In this document: positions 5,196-9,173 of the stretch, one piece after another
Layout of the letters: each line of letters begins with the position of its first letter
Numbering within the stretch: the first letter of the stretch is position 1
Origin: an uncultured Roseburia sp.
Lineage (GTDB): Bacteria; Bacillota; Clostridia; Lachnospirales; Lachnospiraceae
Assembly (NCBI GenBank): GCA_947384095.1
Contig: CANDFU010000041.1
Location: 1-9,173 of the forward strand
Direction of reading: 5' to 3'
Length of the DNA stretch: 9,173 nucleotides
Notes under the pieces: generated by a model
Told to the model about the DNA's origin: nothing
The model's database searches: none
The model's input: only the letters and a program-made list of their open reading frames with translations
Position numbers and translations under genes: made by a program

Positions 5196-7610
5196 TTAAT
5201 CTTTAAATTCTGCGATTGTCACGCCGGAGTCTCCTTCTCCGAATTCTCCGAGATGAAAGGATTTTACATATTTTAAGCGCTTTAGATGAGACTGGACTGC
5301 GTTGCGCAAAGCGCCGGTTCCCTTTCCATGTACAATCCGCACGGAAGGAAGGTGTGCGAGGTAGGCGTCATCCAGGTACTTGTCAAGGAGCGGGATGGCT
5401 TCGTCCGTCGTTTTCCCGATCAGATTGATTTCGGCAGAAATTGAAGCTGATTTGTTCATCCGGATTTTTCCGGCTCCGGTTTTTCCTGTTTTTCTGCCGG
5501 TGGAGGAGGGATCTTCATCCAGCAGAATCAGGTCTTTGATATTGACGAGGGAGCGCAGGATACCCATCTGAACGTAGAGATCGCCTTTGGCGTTGGGCAG
5601 GGTGTGTACCGTTCCCTTTAAATTCATGCTTAAAACCTTTACGCTGTCGCCGATTCTGAGATTCTTTGGGATCTTGTGTGCTGTCGCCGTATTTTTCTGG
5701 GAATCGGTCATTTTCTGCTGTGTGCTGTTCATTTTTCCGCGCAGACGGGCGCGTTCTTTTTCCATCTCACTGACAGAGGCATTACCTGTCTGGTATTTGT
5801 TGAAGTTGCGGATGGTTTCGTCAGCCAGATCTTTGGCTTCTTTCATAATAAGGTATGCCTGTTCGTTGGCTTCCCGTATGATTTTGTCGCGGCTGGTATC
5901 GAGACGTTCCTGTTTTTCTTCGAGTTTTTTCTTCAGGGCCTGCACTTCTTCTTTGTACTGTGTGATCTCAAGCTGCTCCTGCTCGATGGTGACACGGCTT
6001 TTTTCAAGATCCGCCAGCAGATCCTCAAAGTTTTCCTCGCTTTCGCCAATGCGGCCTCTGGCATCTTCGATCAGGTCTGTGGGAAGCCCCAGTTTTTCGG
6101 AAATCGCAAATGCATTACTTTTTCCGGGGATTCCGATCAGCAGCCGGTAGGTCGGGCTTAAAGTCTCGACATTAAATTCACAGCAGGCATTTTCCACATC
6201 TGCGGTGGAAAGCGCAAATACCTTTAATTCGCTGTAGTGTGTGGTCGCCATAACCTTTGCGCCGTAGAGGTGCAGTTTTGAGAGGATGGAGATGGCCAGT
6301 GCAGCGCCTTCCGTGGGATCGGTTCCGGCGCAGAGTTCGTCGAAAAGCACAAGGGACCGGCTGTCGGCTTTCTTTAATATCTGTATGATATTTGTCATAT
6401 GGGATGAGAAAGTACTTAAGGACTGCTCGATGCTTTGCTCGTCCCCGATGTCCGCGAAAACCTCATCAAATATACCAAGTTTTGAGCGTTCCGAGGCGGG
6501 AATGTGGAGACCGGACTGTCCCATCAGCGTCAGGAGGCCGACTGTTTTCAGGGATACGGTTTTACCTCCGGTATTTGGGCCGGTGACAATCAGAAGGGAA
6601 AAATCTTCCCCAAGCCGGACGTCGATCGGCACAACTTTTTTCTTGTCCAGCAGAGGGTGACGCCCCTTGCGGATGTCAATATGGCCGTTTTCGTTAAACT
6701 CAGGTGCGACACCATTGTATGAAGCGGCGAAGGCAGCGCGGGCAAAAATAAAGTCGAGTTCTGTCAGTACATGATAGTTGACGTTGAGCTCCCCGGCGTA
6801 TGCGCCGGCCTGATTGCTGAGCGTTGCGAGAATGACTTCGATTTCCTCCTGTTCGCGCAGAAGGAGTTCTTTGTATTCGTTGTTGAGATTGACGACGGCC
6901 ATCGGTTCGATAAAGAATGTGGAACCGCTCTGTGACTGATCGTGGATCATGCCGGGAATCTGGGATTTTGCTTCTGCCTTTACGGGAAGGCAGTAGCGGC
7001 CGTCACGCATTGTGATCACACCGTCCTGCAGGTATCCGCGGGTGGTCGTGTTGTTGATCATAGCGTTCATCTGTGAGCGGATTTTATCGTTCATGCCGTG
7101 CAGTCTGCGGCGGATTGAGCGCAATGTGCTGCTGGCGTCATCCGCGATTTCGTCTTCCGAGAGAATGCAGCGGCGGATTTCATCGTACAGCGGCGTCAGG
7201 GGCGCGAGCTGCGAGAAAGAGGCCGTCAGAGAGTCCTGTGTTTCGTCGGGTGTTTCGAGGTCTGCTCTGTCTGCATGGGCCGTACATTGTCTTGCAAATG
7301 ATCTGGCGCGCCTGGCGGCCTCCAGCAGAGAGCAGATGCGCAGCAGTTCGGCAGTGCCCAGCGTTCCGCCGATTTCCAGGCGTCTGACGGAATCGGTGAT
7401 ATTCTGCACGCCGGAAAAGGAGAGATTACCGGCGCGCAGAATCCGGCCAAGGGCGTCGCCTGTCTCGCGCTGGAGCTGTTCGACGGCTGTTTTTTCTGTG
7501 AGCGGGCGCAGATCAAAGCAGCGCGCTTTTGCCGCGTCGCTGGACGCATATTCTGCCAATTGCCTGCGTATTTTATGATATTCAAGTGTGTTTAATACTT
7601 TTTCGTTCAT
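5196..7610 (-). CDS. mutS2: MutS2: ATPase with C-terminal Smr endonuclease domain
   Basis: MutS2 proteins restrain homologous recombination in several bacteria, and in Bacillus subtilis MutS2 also acts on collided ribosomes. This one has 804 residues, close to the usual 780-800. It lacks the mismatch-recognition domain of MutS. Visible parts: the core and clamp (about 1-300); the ABC-type ATPase with Walker A GPNTGGKT (344-351), signature region STFSSHMTN (399-407) and Walker B LVLFDE (420-425); a glutamate/lysine-rich coiled coil (about 516-636); a KOW-like segment (about 652-698); and the Smr domain (724-804) with VRIVHGKGTGALR. In the Smr domain the usual LDLRG/DLHG-type motif reads INLIG, with Asn at the first Asp position. 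I chose the ATG at 7608-7610 because GAGG lies 6 nt upstream; the in-frame ATG at 7620-7622 has no ribosome binding site and would add four residues. Confidence 0.95.
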   Translation of the reverse strand: MNEKVLNTLEYHKIRRQLAEYASSDAAKARCFDLRPLTEKTAVEQLQRETGDALGRILRAGNLSFSGVQNITDSVRRLEIGGTLGTAELLRICSLLEAARRARSFARQCTAHADRADLETPDETQDSLTASFSQLAPLTPLYDEIRRCILSEDEIADDASSTLRSIRRRLHGMNDKIRSQMNAMINNTTTRGYLQDGVITMRDGRYCLPVKAEAKSQIPGMIHDQSQSGSTFFIEPMAVVNLNNEYKELLLREQEEIEVILATLSNQAGAYAGELNVNYHVLTELDFIFARAAFAASYNGVAPEFNENGHIDIRKGRHPLLDKKKVVPIDVRLGEDFSLLIVTGPNTGGKTVSLKTVGLLTLMGQSGLHIPASERSKLGIFDEVFADIGDEQSIEQSLSTFSSHMTNIIQILKKADSRSLVLFDELCAGTDPTEGAALAISILSKLHLYGAKVMATTHYSELKVFALSTADVENACCEFNVETLSPTYRLLIGIPGKSNAFAISEKLGLPTDLIEDARGRIGESEENFEDLLADLEKSRVTIEQEQLEITQYKEEVQALKKKLEEKQERLDTSRDKIIREANEQAYLIMKEAKDLADETIRNFNKYQTGNASVSEMEKERARLRGKMNSTQQKMTDSQKNTATAHKIPKNLRIGDSVKVLSMNLKGTVHTLPNAKGDLYVQMGILRSLVNIKDLILLDEDPSSTGRKTGKTGAGKIRMNKSASISAEINLIGKTTDEAIPLLDKYLDDAYLAHLPSVRIVHGKGTGALRNAVQSHLKRLKYVKSFHLGEFGEGDSGVTIAEFKD

Positions 7611-7744
7611 TTTAATCCTCATTTCTGTGCAAAAGTGGCCCTGTGACCGTTCGAAGTCCGGCTTTGCTGCATACAGGTACGGATGGCCATGTAAAAAGCT
7701 GTGCTTCCGGTAATATTTTGTGTGGGACAGCGCAGATTTTCTTT

Positions 7745-7773
7745 ATTATAGCGTATTCATGGCTGGAAGGAAA
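7745..7773 (-). promoter_or_regulatory. Probable mutS2 promoter (strong -10, weak -35)
   Basis: On the minus strand a perfect TATAAT lies at 7750-7745. The best -35 at 17-bp spacing is TTTCCT (7773-7768), matching the sigma-A consensus at only three positions, so the promoter is weak or activator-dependent. Transcription would start near 7738, giving a leader of about 128 nt before the mutS2 ATG. In that leader (7611-7738) I see no terminator, riboswitch or long hairpin beyond short GGCC palindromes. Confidence 0.5.
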
Positions 7774-7774
7774 G

Positions 7775-7808
7775 ATTGAAATTTTTTACGGCAGCAAAAG
7801 ATTTCAAT
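7775..7808. promoter_or_regulatory. Inverted repeat between the two divergent promoters
   Basis: ATTGAAATTTTTT (7775-7787) and AAAAGATTTCAAT (7796-7808) are complementary over 13 positions with a single T-G wobble, separated by 8 nt. The outer 8 bp (ATTGAAAT/ATTTCAAT) match perfectly. The centre (about 7791) falls almost midway between the two -10 boxes, and the arms lie just beside both -35 regions. This placement suits an operator for a dimeric regulator controlling both directions. The AT-rich arms could instead serve as UP elements for the RNA polymerase alpha C-terminal domain. Confidence 0.45.
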
Positions 7809-7815
7809 AATCCTA

Positions 7816-7844
7816 TTGCAAGCGTAACTTTTTCATTTTATAAT
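7816..7844 (+). promoter_or_regulatory. Sigma-A promoter for the HtrA-like gene
   Basis: TTGCAA (7816-7821) and a perfect TATAAT (7839-7844) are separated by an ideal 17 bp. The -35 matches consensus at four of six positions (TTGnnA). AT-rich DNA upstream could help binding. Transcription should begin near 7851, giving a 5' leader of about 110 nt that contains an inverted repeat at 7869-7894. Confidence 0.75.
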
Positions 7845-7868
7845 AACAGATAGTACGGTTTTCAGAAA

Positions 7869-7894
7869 ATTGCATACAGGAAGCGGTATGCAAT
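7869..7894. promoter_or_regulatory. Perfect 9-bp inverted repeat in the HtrA-like leader
   Basis: ATTGCATAC (7869-7877) and GTATGCAAT (7886-7894) are perfectly complementary with an 8-nt centre. The element starts about 18 nt past the predicted transcription start. It could be a DNA operator acting as a roadblock or a leader-RNA hairpin; no T-tract follows. The 10-mer TGCATACAGG that includes part of the left arm also occurs at 7668-7677 in the mutS2 leader. Confidence 0.55.
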
Positions 7895-7959
7895 CGGCTC
7901 TTGCAGCGGTGTGGCGGCCTGCCATGCGATTTATGCTGTGTACGGAAAAGAGGAAGATC

Positions 7960-9173
7960 ATGCAGGAAAAGGATAAATTTTCTTTTATCAATGAAAAAAT
8001 AAAGGAAAAACCGATTAATAAGAGGAAACTTCTGATTCAGGCGGGGTTTGTCGTCGCTATGGCGATCGTTTTCGGGGTTGTTGCCAGCTTTGTTTTTACC
8101 TGTTTTCGTCCACTTTTTGAAGATATGATGTATCCGGCCGATGATTCTGTGGTTTCGATTCCCAAGGATGATCCCGAGGCGGACGGGACCGATGTGACGG
8201 AGACGGAGCATGAGACAGAGGAGGAGACAGAAAAAGTGCCGGAGGTGCCGGAGACAGAAAATACGGTTCCGCCGGAGGCGCCGGAGCTGGGAGTGGCCGA
8301 TTTCCAGGAGCTGCAGAACAAGCTTTATGCGGTTGGCAGGGAAGCGAACCGGTTTATCGTGACTGTGACTGGCGTAAAGAGTGATATGGACTGGTTTAAT
8401 AATCCTTATGAGAGCAGGGGGCAGGCCTCCGGTATTATTATCGCGGACAACGGGCGCGAGCTTCTGATACTGACTGAGCGTAAAGTAATTCTGGATGTGC
8501 AGGAGATTTATGTGACCTTTATCAATGAGGTTTCGGTGGCGGCGTCCATGAAAAAGTATGATGGGAATACGGGGATTGCAGTTTTGAGTGTTTCCAGGGC
8601 GGAAATTGACGAGGAAACCATGAACCGGATTTCGGTTGCCGTCCTGGGCAATTCACTGATCACAACGCAGGGAATGATCGCAATTGCGGTCGGAAGTCCG
8701 CTGGGCGCGAATTATTCAATCCTGACGGGAAATATTACTTCGACAACGAACAGCATATCGACGGTGGACAATAATTATACGGTGTTTACGACTGATATTG
8801 TGGGGAGCCGCAGCGGCAGCGGAGCGATTATCAATGTAAACGGTGAGGTTATGGGGCTGGTCATGCAGGATTACAGCAGCAGGGGGGATGAGAATACCCT
8901 GACAGCGCTCTCGATCTCCGAGCTGAAGTCACTGATTGAGATGCTCTCGAATAATCAGGATATTCCCTATATCGGCCTGGAATTATCGACTGTCACGAAT
9001 GATATTGCGAAAGCGTATGATATTCCGAAAGGAGCGTATGTCAAGGAAGTCCGGATGGATTCCCCCGCAATGGCGGCGGGACTGCAGAGCGGCGATGTCA
9101 TCACCGCCATGGACGGCGATTCGATTTTTACCGTGGACAGTTATGAAGCCAGGCTGCTTGCCATGCTGCCAGG
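7960..9173 (+). CDS. HtrA/DegP-like membrane protein with PDZ domain, likely pseudoprotease (3' end missing)
   Basis: 404 codons are visible and the gene runs off the window. The ATG at 7960 is preceded by AGAGGAAG at good spacing; in-frame ATGs at 7888 and 7924 lack one. Layout: a charged cytoplasmic start (1-23), one membrane anchor (about 24-47), an acidic Thr/Glu/Pro linker (about 66-110), a trypsin-like HtrA domain (about 115-325) and a PDZ domain from about 335 (YIGLELSTVTNDIA, DSPAMAAGLQSGDVITAMDGD). Family landmarks are recognisable: QASGIII, IAVGSPLGANYSILTGNIT and INVNGEVMGLV. The catalytic pattern is not. The TNNHV-type site reads LTERKVI, and TDLAVLK reads TGIAVLS. The GNSGG region reads SGSGA, where S287 may or may not correspond to the nucleophile. 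The only histidine in the whole fragment is H84, in the linker. Active HtrA proteins degrade misfolded envelope proteins; this one probably binds rather than cuts. It is transcribed divergently from mutS2. Confidence 0.85.
   Translation, partial: MQEKDKFSFINEKIKEKPINKRKLLIQAGFVVAMAIVFGVVASFVFTCFRPLFEDMMYPADDSVVSIPKDDPEADGTDVTETEHETEEETEKVPEVPETENTVPPEAPELGVADFQELQNKLYAVGREANRFIVTVTGVKSDMDWFNNPYESRGQASGIIIADNGRELLILTERKVILDVQEIYVTFINEVSVAASMKKYDGNTGIAVLSVSRAEIDEETMNRISVAVLGNSLITTQGMIAIAVGSPLGANYSILTGNITSTTNSISTVDNNYTVFTTDIVGSRSGSGAIINVNGEVMGLVMQDYSSRGDENTLTALSISELKSLIEMLSNNQDIPYIGLELSTVTNDIAKAYDIPKGAYVKEVRMDSPAMAAGLQSGDVITAMDGDSIFTVDSYEARLLAMLP

Noticed and set aside
5587..6150. 187-codon plus-strand ORF opposite mutS2
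   Set aside because: Antisense to the conserved ATPase and coiled coil of mutS2; serine/phenylalanine-rich composition is the expected mirror of Glu/Lys-rich codons; no start signal.
7012..7578. 188-codon plus-strand ORF opposite the mutS2 5' half
   Set aside because: Arginine/serine-rich mirror of the mutS2 frame with no ribosome binding site and no recognisable family.
7668..7880. 10-mer TGCATACAGG present at 7668-7677 and 7871-7880
   Set aside because: Only the second copy is part of a palindrome, and a single exact 10-mer pair in 340 bp is too weak to call a regulatory repeat.
7813..8211. 132-codon minus-strand ORF over the HtrA-like gene start
   Set aside because: It covers the well-formed plus-strand promoter, leader and membrane-anchor region. 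The plus-strand frame has a ribosome binding site, anchor and family motifs; this one has none.
8180..8285. Purine-rich GAG/ACA periodic stretch that resembles a DNA tandem repeat
   Set aside because: It is the low-complexity Thr/Glu/Pro linker of the HtrA-like protein. The codons vary and there is no fixed repeat unit.

Overview
The window looks like the chromosome of a Clostridia-class Firmicute, most likely Lachnospiraceae. Evidence: the gene order rpsK-rpsD-rpoA-rplQ, an S4 protein of the short cysteine-poor type, an L17 with a long lysine-rich insertion, a MutS2 with C-terminal Smr domain, strong GGAGG-type ribosome binding sites and mid-range GC. The assignment rests on recognised protein sequences, not on a database search.

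Layout. (1) 1-2848, plus strand: the 3' end of the ribosomal protein alpha operon: rpsK (5' end outside the window), rpsD, rpoA (GTG start at 1048) and rplQ. The two inner spacers are unusually long and structured. rpsD-rpoA (196 nt) holds a 46-bp direct repeat and a 9-bp perfect hairpin. rpoA-rplQ (304 nt) holds a terminator-like hairpin with a T-tract, a second imperfect hairpin, a 20-bp direct repeat bracketing the extra DNA, and a small hairpin over the rplQ Shine-Dalgarno. (2) 2849-3068: a strong terminator after rplQ, then a hairpin and 29-bp tandem repeats that run into the stop codon of the convergent kinase gene. (3) 7610-3041, minus strand: mutS2, an OmpR/PhoB-type response regulator and a membrane histidine kinase, close together (38 nt, then a 4-nt overlap) and probably one transcript. 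(4) 7611-7959: a divergent promoter region with a good sigma-A promoter for the plus-strand gene, a TATAAT for mutS2 and two inverted repeats. (5) 7960 to the window end, plus strand: a membrane-anchored HtrA/DegP-like protein with a PDZ domain, cut off by the window.

How the parts relate. The first block makes 30S and 50S proteins and the RNA polymerase alpha subunit. MutS2 is an ATPase of recombination control and, in Bacillus, of collided-ribosome rescue. The two-component pair would sense something outside the membrane. The divergent HtrA-like protein resembles an envelope quality-control protease, but its protease-like domain contains no histidine, so a classical His-Asp-Ser triad is impossible. 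The most interesting points are this apparent pseudoprotease, the structured spacers of the alpha operon, and the repeat cluster at the convergent junction. I did not find a clear, wholly new multi-gene system.
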